Shown here piece after piece: positions 8,538 through 16,348 of a stretch of DNA of 64,000 nucleotides. The DNA lies in contig NZ_AULB01000003.1 of the NCBI RefSeq assembly GCF_000425065.1, forward strand, positions 186,001-250,000. Direction: 5' to 3'. The notes beneath the pieces are model-generated. The model worked only from the letters and a program-made list of their open reading frames with translations. It made no database searches and had not been told where the DNA came from. The position numbers and the translations under genes were made by a program. The stretch is from Actinomadura rifamycini DSM 43936 (lineage in GTDB: Bacteria; Actinomycetota; Actinomycetes; Streptosporangiales; Streptosporangiaceae). How positions within the stretch are numbered: the stretch's first letter is position 1; every line of letters starts with the position of its first letter.

Positions 8538-11500
8538 TCAGACGACGATCTTGGCGGTGGAGCCGCCGCGCTCCTTCGCGATGCGCAGCTGGGCGGGGAT
8601 GCGGGCGCGCAGCTCGGGGACGTGGCTGACGATGCCGACGGCGCGGCCGCCGTCGCGCAGGCCGTCCAGGACGTCCATGACCTCGTCGAGGGTCTCGGCG
8701 TCGAGCGTGCCGAAGCCCTCGTCGACGAAGAGGGTGCCGATCTCGGCGCCGCCGGTCTCGGCGGTGACGACGTCGGCGAGGCCGAGCGCGAGGGACAGCG
8801 AGGTGATGAACGACTCGCCGCCCGACAGCGTCACCGGGTCGCGCTCCTGGCCCGTCCAGGCGTCGGCGACGCGCAGGCCGAGGCCGCCGGCGCTGCGGCT
8901 GCGGTCGCCCGCCGCCTTCTCGATGGTGTGGACGAGCTCGTAGCGGCCCCCCGACATCCGGGCCAGGCGTTCGTTCGCCGCCGCGACGACCTGCTCGAGG
9001 CGGGCGGCCAGGACGTACGCGGGCAGCGACATGGCGCGCCGGTTGGCCGGGTCCTTGCCGGACGCCAGGCCGGCGAGCCGCCGGGCGACCTCGTGCCGGT
9101 CGGCGGCGGGCCGCCAGGCGCGGACGGCCGTGTCGAGCCGGGCGCGCAGATCGGCGAGCCGGTCGCAGCGGAGGGCGGCGGCGTGCGCGTCGGACGCGGC
9201 CGCGGTGTGCGCGGACTCGGCGGCGGCGAAGCGGGCGTGCAGACCGGGCAGGTCGGGGGCGGGCGCGGCCGCGGCGGCGACCAGGTCGGGGTCGGCGAGC
9301 AGGGCGCGGACGGCGCCCTCCTCGGCCTCGAAGCGGCGGAGGATGTCGCGCAGTTCGCCCTGGTCCTCGTCGGGCAGCGCGGCGGCGAGCACCTCGTCGA
9401 ACGTACGGAACCCCTGGGCCTCCGCGTCCGTCTCCGCGCGGGCGCGCGCCGCGGTCAGCTCCTCGGCGGCGCGGGCCGCGTCGCGCTGCGCCGCCATGGC
9501 GGCGGCGAGCGCGTCGGCCTCCTCGCCGAGCCGGGCGATGCGGTCCTCCAGCGTCGCGTCGCCGCCGCGCGCCTCGTCCAGCGAGGCGCGCAGCCGGGCC
9601 TGCTCGGTGGCGAGGTCCCGGTCGCGGGTGCGGTTCGCGGTGAGCGCCAGCTCGTTGTCGCGGGCGGCCGTCTGGACGCGCCGCAGTTCCTGCTCGTCCC
9701 GGTGCAGGGCCGCTTCGAGGCGGTCGGCCGCGGTGGCGCGCGCCTCGGCGTCCTCGAGCGCGCGGCGGGCGTCGTCCAGGTCGGCGGCGAGGTCGGCGGC
9801 GGGCGCGTCCCCCACGGTGTCGAGGAGCCCGTCGCGTTCGGTCCGCAGCGCCCCGGCCTCGCCGGACGCGCGTTCGCGGTCGCCCTGCGCGCGCTCGTAG
9901 GCGGCTTGCGCCTCCTCGATCTCCTCCTCGGTCGGGACCGCTCCGGAGGACGTGACGGGCGCGGGATGCCCGGTCGATCCGCAGACGCGGCACGGTTCGC
10001 CGTCCCGCAGGTCCGCGGCGAGCACGGCCGCCATCCCGTCGAGGCGCGCCTGCCGCAGCTCCTGCGCCCGGTCGCGGGCGTCCTGGGCGGCGTCGACGGC
10101 ATCGCGGTGCGCGGCCTCGGCCTCGGCGAGCAGGTGCGCGACCTGGTCGCGGCGCTGCGCGGCGCCGAGCCGGCGCCGCGCGTCCTCCAGGGCGGCCGCG
10201 GCCCCCGCGCGGCCGGCCGCCGCGAGCTTCGCCCGCTCCAGCTCGGCGCGGCGGGCCGCGCCCGCCGCGGGGACGGCGGGGAGGGAGGAGGCAAGCAGCT
10301 CCCGCTCGGGTTCGAGCCGCCCGGACTCGGCCGCGAGCGACGCCCGTTCGGCGTCGACGGCGCGGAGCCGGTCCGCGTCGGCGCGCGCGCTCTCCAGCGT
10401 CGCGATCTCGTGGCGGCGCGTCCGCTCGGCCTTGACGAGCACGTCCTCGGACGGGTTCGGCGGCAGCAGTCCGGCGACGCGCGCCCGCGCGTCCTCCAGC
10501 CGGCGGCGGGCCTGCACCGCGTGCCCGTGCCGTTCCTCCACCGCGCGGACGAGCGCGACGACCCGGTCGGCCCGGGCCGCCGCGTCCAGCCGCGACCCGA
10601 CGCGGGACCGCTCCTCCGCCTCGTCGCGCAGCCGGGCCTGCCGGGCGACCGCCTCGGCATGGCGACGGCGCCGTTCGGTGAGGACCCGGCCGTCTTCCAG
10701 CGCGGCGCGGGCGGCCTCCAGGTCGGCGGCGGCCGCGGCGCGCCGCTCGTCCGCGGCCGCGCGCATGCCGGCGTGCTCGTCCGCCAGCCGCTCCGCCCAC
10801 CCGGGCAGCTCCGCGACGTCGTCCAGCGGTCCGGCGGACGGCTCCCCGGTGCGCGGGCGCGGGACGGCCCCGGGGTCCGGCGCGTGCGGCGGCGGAGCGC
10901 CCGTCACCTCGGCGATGCGGTCGGCGACCGAGACCACGTCGGCGCGGAGCCGTTCGGCTTCGCGGTGCGCGGCGGCGCGGCGCTCGCCCAGCCACTTCTC
11001 GACGTCCGTGAACACCTCGGTGGCGAACAGCTGCTCCAGGACCTTGCGGCGCTCGTCCGCCTTGGCGCGCAGGAAACCCGCGAACTCGCCCTGCGGCAGC
11101 ATCGCGACCTGGCAGAACTGGCCGGCGTTCATGCCGAGCAGGTCGCCGATCAGGTCGGCCGTCTCGTCGATGCGGTTGGACACGCCCGTCCACGCGCCGC
11201 GGACGAACTCCTCCAGCAGGACCTTGTGCTGCTCTTTCCTGGTGCCGGTGCCGCGGAGTTTGGGACGTTCCCACTCCGGGGACCGGGTGAGGCGCAGCCG
11301 GCGGCCCCGGATCGTCGTCTCCAGCACCACCTGCGGCACGGCACCGGCGGCGGCGTGGTCGCTGCGCAGTCCCTTCGCCCGGTTGCGGGCGCCGGGCACC
11401 TGCCCGTACAGGGCGAAGCACACGGCGTCGAGCACGCTGGTCTTGCCCGCGCCGGTCCGCCCCTGGACGAGGAACAGCCCGGCGTCCGACAGCGCGTCGA

Positions 11501-11564
11501 AGTCGATCTCCTCGGTGCCGGAGAACGGGCCGAACGCCGTGACCTCCAGCCGGTGCAGCCTCAC
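8538..11564 (-). CDS. sbcC: Exonuclease subunit SbcC (Rad50-like ATPase)
   Basis: The protein is 1008 residues from a GTG start. The N-terminal Walker A is VQGRTGAGKTSVLDAVCFAL (about residues 32-51), followed by the Q-loop region QFCQVAMLPQGEFAGFL. Long Ala/Glu/Arg coiled coils occupy about 200-800, with a zinc hook CRVCG at about residue 526. The C-terminal half-ATPase has the signature LSGGESFITSLSLALGLADV, Walker B TLFVDEGFGTLD, and the closing D-loop/His-switch region VGIVSHV. With SbcD this makes the Mre11-Rad50-like nuclease that opens hairpins and trims blocked double-strand ends. The GTG start overlaps the sbcD stop (GTGA), which fixes the start and implies coupled translation. It is followed at 38 bp by two DUF4132 genes, which is not the textbook sbcDC neighbourhood. 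Confidence 0.95.
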   Translation of the reverse strand: MRLHRLEVTAFGPFSGTEEIDFDALSDAGLFLVQGRTGAGKTSVLDAVCFALYGQVPGARNRAKGLRSDHAAAGAVPQVVLETTIRGRRLRLTRSPEWERPKLRGTGTRKEQHKVLLEEFVRGAWTGVSNRIDETADLIGDLLGMNAGQFCQVAMLPQGEFAGFLRAKADERRKVLEQLFATEVFTDVEKWLGERRAAAHREAERLRADVVSVADRIAEVTGAPPPHAPDPGAVPRPRTGEPSAGPLDDVAELPGWAERLADEHAGMRAAADERRAAAAADLEAARAALEDGRVLTERRRRHAEAVARQARLRDEAEERSRVGSRLDAAARADRVVALVRAVEERHGHAVQARRRLEDARARVAGLLPPNPSEDVLVKAERTRRHEIATLESARADADRLRAVDAERASLAAESGRLEPERELLASSLPAVPAAGAARRAELERAKLAAAGRAGAAAALEDARRRLGAAQRRDQVAHLLAEAEAAHRDAVDAAQDARDRAQELRQARLDGMAAVLAADLRDGEPCRVCGSTGHPAPVTSSGAVPTEEEIEEAQAAYERAQGDRERASGEAGALRTERDGLLDTVGDAPAADLAADLDDARRALEDAEARATAADRLEAALHRDEQELRRVQTAARDNELALTANRTRDRDLATEQARLRASLDEARGGDATLEDRIARLGEEADALAAAMAAQRDAARAAEELTAARARAETDAEAQGFRTFDEVLAAALPDEDQGELRDILRRFEAEEGAVRALLADPDLVAAAAAPAPDLPGLHARFAAAESAHTAAASDAHAAALRCDRLADLRARLDTAVRAWRPAADRHEVARRLAGLASGKDPANRRAMSLPAYVLAARLEQVVAAANERLARMSGGRYELVHTIEKAAGDRSRSAGGLGLRVADAWTGQERDPVTLSGGESFITSLSLALGLADVVTAETGGAEIGTLFVDEGFGTLDAETLDEVMDVLDGLRDGGRAVGIVSHVPELRARIPAQLRIAKERGGSTAKIVV

Positions 11565-12694
11565 GCCATCGCCTCTTTCCGGCGGCAGTGCTCGAACGCC
11601 TCGTGCAGCAGCGTGCGCTCGTCCTCGCTCGCAGGCGCCCCGGTCACCTCGGCGACGAAGTCGCCCGCGATCTGCAGCTCCGACCTGTCCCGCACCCGCT
11701 CCGTCCAGGTGCGCGCCGGGGCACCGGCCGCGCCCTCGGGCGCGTAGCCGAGGACGAGCGCGTGCGGGAAGCGGCGGCGCAGCCTCTCCATCGCGCCGGA
11801 CGGCCGCTCCGGGTCGGTCAGCGTGATCTGCAGCCAGTGGTCCTCGTACTCCGCGTACCGGGCGCTCTCCAGCAGGTCGTCGATGCGGCCCTCGACGCGG
11901 GCCAGGCGGCGCGGGACGGGCGCCTCCGCGAACTCGGCGTGGACGCCGTCCGCGCGCAGGTCGACCAGCCAGGAACCCTTGACGTGGCTCGCCTCGGAGA
12001 ACGAGTAGGCCAGCGGCGAACCGGAGTACCGGACGCGGTCGTTGACCTTCCACCTGCCGTGCAGGTGGCCGAGGGCGGCGTAGTCGACGCCGTCGAACAC
12101 CGACACCGGGACGTGCGAGGAGCCGCCGACGGAGATGTCGCGCTCGCTGTCGCTGGCCTCGCCGCCGGTGACGAACGCGTGCGCGAGGACGACCGAGCGG
12201 ACGTCCGGGCCGCGGGACGCGGCGTCGGCGCGGACGCGGCGCATCGCCTCGGCGAGCACGGCGGCGTGGCTGCGCTCGTCCAGCTCCCACTCGTGCCGGG
12301 CGAACTCGGGTTCGAGGTAGGGGACGCCGTAGATCGCGGCGTCGCCGACGAGGACGGGCTCCCCCACGCGGGCGAACTCGGTGCGGACGTGCACGCCCGC
12401 GTCGTCCAGGAGCCGCGACCCCCAGCCGAGCCGGCTCGCCGAGTCGTGGTTGCCGGCGATCAGCACCACCCGGGTCAGCTCCTTGAGCCGCGCCAGCGCG
12501 TCGCTGCACAGCCGGACGGCGTCCACGCTCGGCAGCGCCCGGTCGTAGACGTCGCCGGAGACGAGCAGGCAGTCCACCCGCTCCGCGCGGACCGTGTCGA
12601 CGAGGTGGTCGACGAACGCTTCCTGCGCGTCCTTCAGGGATTCGCGGTGGAAGGATCTGCCGAGATGCCAGTCGGAGGTGTGGAGGATTCGCAT
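11561..12694 (-). CDS. sbcD: Exonuclease subunit SbcD (Mre11-like nuclease)
   Basis: This calcineurin-like phosphoesterase has all metal-binding motifs: MRILHTSDWHLGRSF (motif I at the N-terminus), LLVSGDVYDRALPS (II), VVLIAGNHDSASRLGW (III), LAHAFVTG (IV) and ALGHLHGRW (V). The C-terminal capping/SbcC-binding region follows. The length of 377 residues is normal. The start at 12694 places MRILHTSDWHLG at the very N-terminus as in the family; an in-frame ATG at 12727 would add 11 residues and has no ribosome site either. It catalyses Mn-dependent 3'-5' exonuclease and endonuclease cleavage with SbcC, whose start codon overlaps this stop by 4 bp. It is divergent from the riboflavin-type reductase gene. 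Confidence 0.95.
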   Translation of the reverse strand: MRILHTSDWHLGRSFHRESLKDAQEAFVDHLVDTVRAERVDCLLVSGDVYDRALPSVDAVRLCSDALARLKELTRVVLIAGNHDSASRLGWGSRLLDDAGVHVRTEFARVGEPVLVGDAAIYGVPYLEPEFARHEWELDERSHAAVLAEAMRRVRADAASRGPDVRSVVLAHAFVTGGEASDSERDISVGGSSHVPVSVFDGVDYAALGHLHGRWKVNDRVRYSGSPLAYSFSEASHVKGSWLVDLRADGVHAEFAEAPVPRRLARVEGRIDDLLESARYAEYEDHWLQITLTDPERPSGAMERLRRRFPHALVLGYAPEGAAGAPARTWTERVRDRSELQIAGDFVAEVTGAPASEDERTLLHEAFEHCRRKEAMA

Positions 12695-12817
12695 GTCGGG
12701 GGCAACCCTAGGACTCCCCTCCGACACATCCGGCGCAGAAACGCCGAGTCACCACAAAGGATCTTCGAATCCCCGCTTCCGGACCGGGGCGCGTCCGGGA
12801 CGTTCTAGTGTCGACGG

Positions 12818-13504
12818 GTGAGCGAACGTCCCTACGTCCTGTTGAGCTGCGCGATGTCCGTCGACGGGTACATCGACGACGCGGGTCCGGAGCGGCTGCG
12901 GCTGTCGAGTCCCGCGGACTTCGACCGGGTCGACGCCGTGCGGGCCGGCTGCGACGCGATCCTCGTCGGCGCCGGGACGATCCGCGCCGACGACCCGAGG
13001 CTGCTGGTCCGCTCGCCCGCGCGGCGGGAGCGCAGGGTCGCGCGGGGGCTGCCGCCCGACCTGACGAAGGTCACGCTGACCTGGAGCGGCGACGTCGATC
13101 CGGACGCCCGGTTCTTCACCACCGGGGAGTCGCCGAAGCTCGTCTACACCGCGTCGGCGGCGGTCGCGCCGCTGGCGGAGCGGCTCGCCGGCCGCGCCGA
13201 GGTGGTCGGCGCCGGCGACCCGCCGGAGCTGCCGCGCGTGCTCGCCGACCTCGCGGGCCGGGGCGTCCGGCGGCTGATGGTGGAGGGCGGCGGCGGGATC
13301 CACACCGCGTTCCTCACCGCCGGGCTCGCCGACGAGCTGCAGCTCGTCGTGGCGCCGTTCTTCGTCGGCGACCCGTCCGCGCCGCGGTTCGCGCACTCGG
13401 GCGTGTTCCCGCAGCGCCCGGACCGTCCGATGCGGCTGGAGGAGGTGACCCGCATCGGCGACCTGGTGCTGCTGCGGTACCTGACGGCGGGCCGGCGCGG
13501 CTGA
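12818..13504 (+). CDS. RibD C-terminal-type pyrimidine/dihydrofolate reductase family protein
   Basis: This 228-residue protein has the RibD_C/DHFR-like reductase fold: YVLLSCAMSVDGYIDD at the N-terminus, the NADPH-binding GCDAILVGAGTIRADDPRLLVR (about 48-69), and the C-terminal LMVEGGGGIHTAFLTAGLAD loop (about 150-170). In riboflavin synthesis this domain reduces the ribosyl group of 5-amino-6-ribosylamino-uracil phosphate. Here it is a stand-alone reductase, with a stand-alone deaminase 17 bp downstream, so together they reconstitute a split RibD in reversed domain order. The GTG start is preceded by a TAGTGT -10-like element 9 bases away, suggesting a leaderless or near-leaderless message. 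Because no other rib genes are nearby, it may serve a flavin-like or pteridine side pathway instead (inference). Confidence 0.85.
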   Translation: MSERPYVLLSCAMSVDGYIDDAGPERLRLSSPADFDRVDAVRAGCDAILVGAGTIRADDPRLLVRSPARRERRVARGLPPDLTKVTLTWSGDVDPDARFFTTGESPKLVYTASAAVAPLAERLAGRAEVVGAGDPPELPRVLADLAGRGVRRLMVEGGGGIHTAFLTAGLADELQLVVAPFFVGDPSAPRFAHSGVFPQRPDRPMRLEEVTRIGDLVLLRYLTAGRRG

Positions 13505-13521
13505 CGGGCAGGATGGGTCCC

Positions 13522-13965
13522 ATGGACGACACGGAGTGGCTGCGGCTGGCGTGCGGGCTGGCGGCGCTGTGCCCGCCGTCGCGGACCGCGTTCTCCGTCG
13601 GCGCGGTGATCGTCGGCGCGGACGGGCGGGAGGTCGCGCGCGGGCACTCGCGGGAGGGCGACCCGCGCGACCACGCGGAGGAGGCCGCGCTCGCGAAGGC
13701 GTCCGGCGACCTGGCGGGCGCGACCGTCTACAGCTCGCTCGAACCGTGCGGGCGGCGCGCGTCGCGGCCGCGGACGTGCGCGGAGCTGATCGTCGCGTCG
13801 GGCGCGCGGCGCGTGGTGTTCGCGTGGCGGGAGCCGTCGCTGTTCGTGGAGGGCACGGGCGCGGAGGTGCTGGAGGCCGCGGGCGTCGAGCTGGTGGAAC
13901 TGCCCGCGCTGGCGGACCTGGCCCGCGCGCCCAACGCGCACCTGCTCCGCCCGGACGGTCCCTGA
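13522..13965 (+). CDS. RibD-type cytidine/deoxycytidylate deaminase family protein
   Basis: This small zinc-dependent deaminase of 147 residues has the zinc and catalytic signature HAEEAALAKA (His ligand and catalytic Glu) and SLEPCGRRASRPRTCAELI (PC...C, the two Cys ligands with the spacing of RibD deaminases). This chemistry deaminates the pyrimidine ring in riboflavin synthesis; other members act on cytidine or blasticidin-like substrates. The start MDDTEWLRLACG at 13522 is chosen because GGCAGG sits at suitable distance; ATG at 13513 would add three residues. It lies 17 bp after the reductase gene and likely forms a two-gene operon with it. The 3' end abuts a G-rich tandem repeat. Confidence 0.85.
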   Translation: MDDTEWLRLACGLAALCPPSRTAFSVGAVIVGADGREVARGHSREGDPRDHAEEAALAKASGDLAGATVYSSLEPCGRRASRPRTCAELIVASGARRVVFAWREPSLFVEGTGAEVLEAAGVELVELPALADLARAPNAHLLRPDGP

Positions 13966-13984
13966 CCGGCGGGCCCGGCCGGAC

Positions 13985-14015
13985 GGGACGGGACGGACGG
14001 GACGGGACGGACGGG
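13985..14015 (+). repeat. G-rich 14-bp tandem repeat with G-quadruplex pattern
   Basis: The plus strand has five GGG runs at 13985, 13990, 13999, 14004 and 14013, separated alternately by AC and ACGGAC, i.e. two and a bit copies of a 14-bp unit. This satisfies the classical G3N1-7 four-tract rule. It lies between the convergent deaminase and DsbA-fold genes, where it could act in termination. Confidence 0.6.
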
Positions 14016-14026
14016 CGCGCGGCCCG

Positions 14027-14638
14027 TCAGGCGAAGTCGGGCGCGGCGTGCGGGCGTCCCTTGAGCTCGTGGAAGCCCGCGGTGCCCGCGACGAGGAGCG
14101 TCCCGTCCCAGAGCCGCCCGGCGTCCTCGCCGCGCGGAATGCGGGACAGCACCGGGCCGAAGAACGCGGTGCCGCCGACCGCGACGATCGGGGTCCCGAC
14201 GTGGGCGCCGCCGATGTCGCCGCCGATCCTGCGCAGCCCCGCCGCGGTGGACGCGCGGACCGCGTCGTCGCGCTCGTCCGACCCGGCCGCCGCGGCGAGC
14301 GCCGCCGGCAGCCCGGCGTCGGCGAGCGCGGCGGGGATGGTCCGCTCGTCCATCTCGCCGCGCTCGTGGACGCGGGCGCCGAGCGCGAGGTGGAAGCGTC
14401 CGAGCCCGTCGTGGCCGGCGTGCTCCTCGGCGGCGGCGCAGACCCGGGCGGGCAGCCACAGGTACCCTTCCGGGTCGCCCTCGGGGTCGTCGTCGCGGCC
14501 CTCGTTGAGCGCGGCGAGGCTCAGCTGCCGCCAGCGGAGCTCCAGCGGACGGACGCGCGCGGCCTCCAGCAGCCAGCGGGTCGCGGCCCAGGTGTACGGG
14601 CAGACGGGATCGACCCAGACGTCCACGATGTCGGTCAT
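14027..14638 (-). CDS. DsbA-family mycothiol-dependent nitroreductase (Rv2466c-like), variant active site
   Basis: This 203-residue thioredoxin/DsbA-fold protein is collinear with mycobacterial Rv2466c: N-terminal VWVDPVCPYTWAATRWLLEA, LRWRQLSLAALNEGRDD, ALADAGLPAALAAAA, the cis-Pro region VGTPIVAVGGTAFFGPVLSR and IPRGEDAGRLWDG. Rv2466c uses a CPWC motif and mycothiol to reduce nitro compounds or disulfides; here the motif is CPYT (residues 13-16), so only the nucleophilic Cys is kept. That suggests a monothiol mechanism or a different role. The start at 14638 has GGAAGG upstream, and the family N-terminus begins just there. A perfect inverted repeat lies 15 bp upstream, so repressor control is likely. 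Confidence 0.85.
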   Translation of the reverse strand: MTDIVDVWVDPVCPYTWAATRWLLEAARVRPLELRWRQLSLAALNEGRDDDPEGDPEGYLWLPARVCAAAEEHAGHDGLGRFHLALGARVHERGEMDERTIPAALADAGLPAALAAAAGSDERDDAVRASTAAGLRRIGGDIGGAHVGTPIVAVGGTAFFGPVLSRIPRGEDAGRLWDGTLLVAGTAGFHELKGRPHAAPDFA

Positions 14639-14652
14639 GCCGCCCTTCCTAC

Positions 14653-14676
14653 CGGATGAGACTGGAGTCTCATCCG
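14653..14676. promoter_or_regulatory. 24-bp inverted repeat, TetR-type operator candidate
   Basis: The arms CGGATGAGACT and AGTCTCATCCG are perfect over 11 bp around a GG centre. It sits immediately upstream of the ribosome site of the DsbA-fold gene and within the divergent promoter region of the aldehyde dehydrogenase gene. Size and symmetry fit a TetR dimer site; no tetR gene is adjacent, so the regulator is encoded elsewhere. Confidence 0.6.
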
Positions 14677-14731
14677 CTCTTCCAAGATCCCGGGGGCGCG
14701 TGCGATGCTGTGGCCAAGCAAGCACTCGGTT

Positions 14732-14745
14732 TGACCACGTGGTCA
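14732..14745. promoter_or_regulatory. 14-bp perfect palindrome upstream of aldehyde dehydrogenase
   Basis: TGACCACGTGGTCA is perfectly symmetric around CACGTG and lies 33 bp before the aldehyde dehydrogenase ATG. It is a second candidate operator in the same intergenic region, of a different family from the one at 14653-14676. Confidence 0.5.
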
Positions 14746-14777
14746 CGTCCGCCCCCGAGGGCAGGAGGCACCCCAGC

Positions 14778-16211
14778 ATGCGCGAGCACGATCGGTTCTT
14801 CATCGGCGGCGGATGGACCGCCCCGGCCGGAACCGGCACGATCGAGGTCATCTCCCCCCACACCGAAGAGGTCATCGGCCGCGTCCCCGAGGGCACCGAG
14901 GCAGACATGGACGCCGCCGTCGCGGCGGCGCGGCGGGCGTTCGACGAGGGCCCGTGGCCGCGGATGACCCCGGCCGAGCGCGCCGAGATCCTGGGGCGGC
15001 TGTCGGCGATCTACGCCGAGCGGCAGCAGGGGATGGCGGAGCTCGTCACCGCCGAGATGGGCTCGCCGATCGGGTTCTCGATCTTCGGGCAGGCCGCGAT
15101 CCCGCAGATGGTGCTCCAGTACTACACCGACCTCGCCGCCACCTACACCTGGGAGGACGAGCGCCCCGGGATGCTCGGGCCGGTCACCGTGACCCGCGAG
15201 CCCGTCGGCGTCGTCGCGGCGATCGTCCCCTGGAACGTCCCGCAGTTCACGCTCATGCTCAAGCTCGCGCCCGCCCTCATCGCCGGGTGCACCGTGGTCG
15301 CCAAGCCGTCCCCGGAGACGCCCCTGGACACCTACCTGCTCGCCGAGTGGATCCAGGAGGCGGGCCTCCCGGAGGGCGTGGTGAACATCGTCCCCGCCGG
15401 GCGCGAGGTCGGCGCGTACCTGGTGGCGCACCCGGACGTCGACAAGGTGTCCTTCACCGGCTCCACCGAAGCCGGCCGCAAGATCGGCGCCGTCTGCGGC
15501 GAGCAGCTGAAGCGGGTGACGCTCGAACTCGGCGGCAAGTCCGCCGCGATCGTCCTGGAGGACGCCGACCTCGCCGCGACCGTCGAGGGGTTCAAGCTGG
15601 CGTCGCTGATGAACAACGGCGAGGCGTGCGCCGCGCAGACCCGCATCCTCGCCCCGCGCAGCCGCTACGACGAGGTCGCCGACGCGCTCGCCGCGATGGT
15701 CGGCGGGCTCACCGTCGGCGACCCGGCCGACTACACCAGCGAGATCGGCCCCCTGGTCGCGCGGCGCCAGCAGGAGCGCGTCGAGGGCTACATCCGCCTC
15801 GGCCAGGACGAGGGCGCCAAGCTCATCACCGGCGGGCTGGACCGCCCGCACGACCGCGGCTGGTACGTCGCGCCGACCGTCTTCGGGGACGTCCGCAACG
15901 ACATGCGCATCGCCCGCGAGGAGATCTTCGGGCCGGTCCTGGTCCTCATCCCCTACGAGGACGAGGACGACGCCGTCCGCATCGCCAACGACAGCGAGTA
16001 CGGCCTCGGCGGCTCGGTGTGGACCGCCGACCCCGACCACGGCGTCGAGGTCGCGCGCCGCATCCGCACCGGGAGCTGCGGCGTCAACATGTACGTCATC
16101 GACCCCAACACCCCCTTCGGCGGCTACAAGAACAGCGGCATGGGCCGCGAGCTCGGCCCCGAGGGGCTGGCCGCCTACCTGGAGCACAAGGCCATCCCGC
16201 GCCAGGGCTGA
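14778..16211 (+). CDS. NAD(P)-dependent aldehyde dehydrogenase
   Basis: This 477-residue ALDH-superfamily enzyme oxidises an aldehyde to its acid. Visible motifs are PWNVPQFTLMLKLAPALIAG (about 149-168), the cofactor-binding FTGSTEAGRKIG, the general base Glu250 in VTLELGGKSAA, the catalytic Cys284 in NNGEACAAQTRIL, EEIFGPVLVLIPY, and the C-terminal PFGGYKNSGMGRELG. Length and motifs fit the broad-specificity actinobacterial ALDH group with no single assignable substrate. GGAGG lies 9 bases before the ATG. Divergence from the DsbA-fold gene and the two palindromes between them suggest induction by aldehyde or electrophile stress (inference). Confidence 0.92.
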   Translation: MREHDRFFIGGGWTAPAGTGTIEVISPHTEEVIGRVPEGTEADMDAAVAAARRAFDEGPWPRMTPAERAEILGRLSAIYAERQQGMAELVTAEMGSPIGFSIFGQAAIPQMVLQYYTDLAATYTWEDERPGMLGPVTVTREPVGVVAAIVPWNVPQFTLMLKLAPALIAGCTVVAKPSPETPLDTYLLAEWIQEAGLPEGVVNIVPAGREVGAYLVAHPDVDKVSFTGSTEAGRKIGAVCGEQLKRVTLELGGKSAAIVLEDADLAATVEGFKLASLMNNGEACAAQTRILAPRSRYDEVADALAAMVGGLTVGDPADYTSEIGPLVARRQQERVEGYIRLGQDEGAKLITGGLDRPHDRGWYVAPTVFGDVRNDMRIAREEIFGPVLVLIPYEDEDDAVRIANDSEYGLGGSVWTADPDHGVEVARRIRTGSCGVNMYVIDPNTPFGGYKNSGMGRELGPEGLAAYLEHKAIPRQG

Positions 16212-16348
16212 GCCGGGCCGTCCACCGTTCGGTCGATGCGGGACCGCGCGGGATCAGCCCCGCGCCGACCGGACGGTCGATGCCCGCGCGGGCGTCCCGC
16301 CGCGAGCCTGGAGCCGCAAGGCTCGGGTCGGCGGCGGAAGGACGCGCG

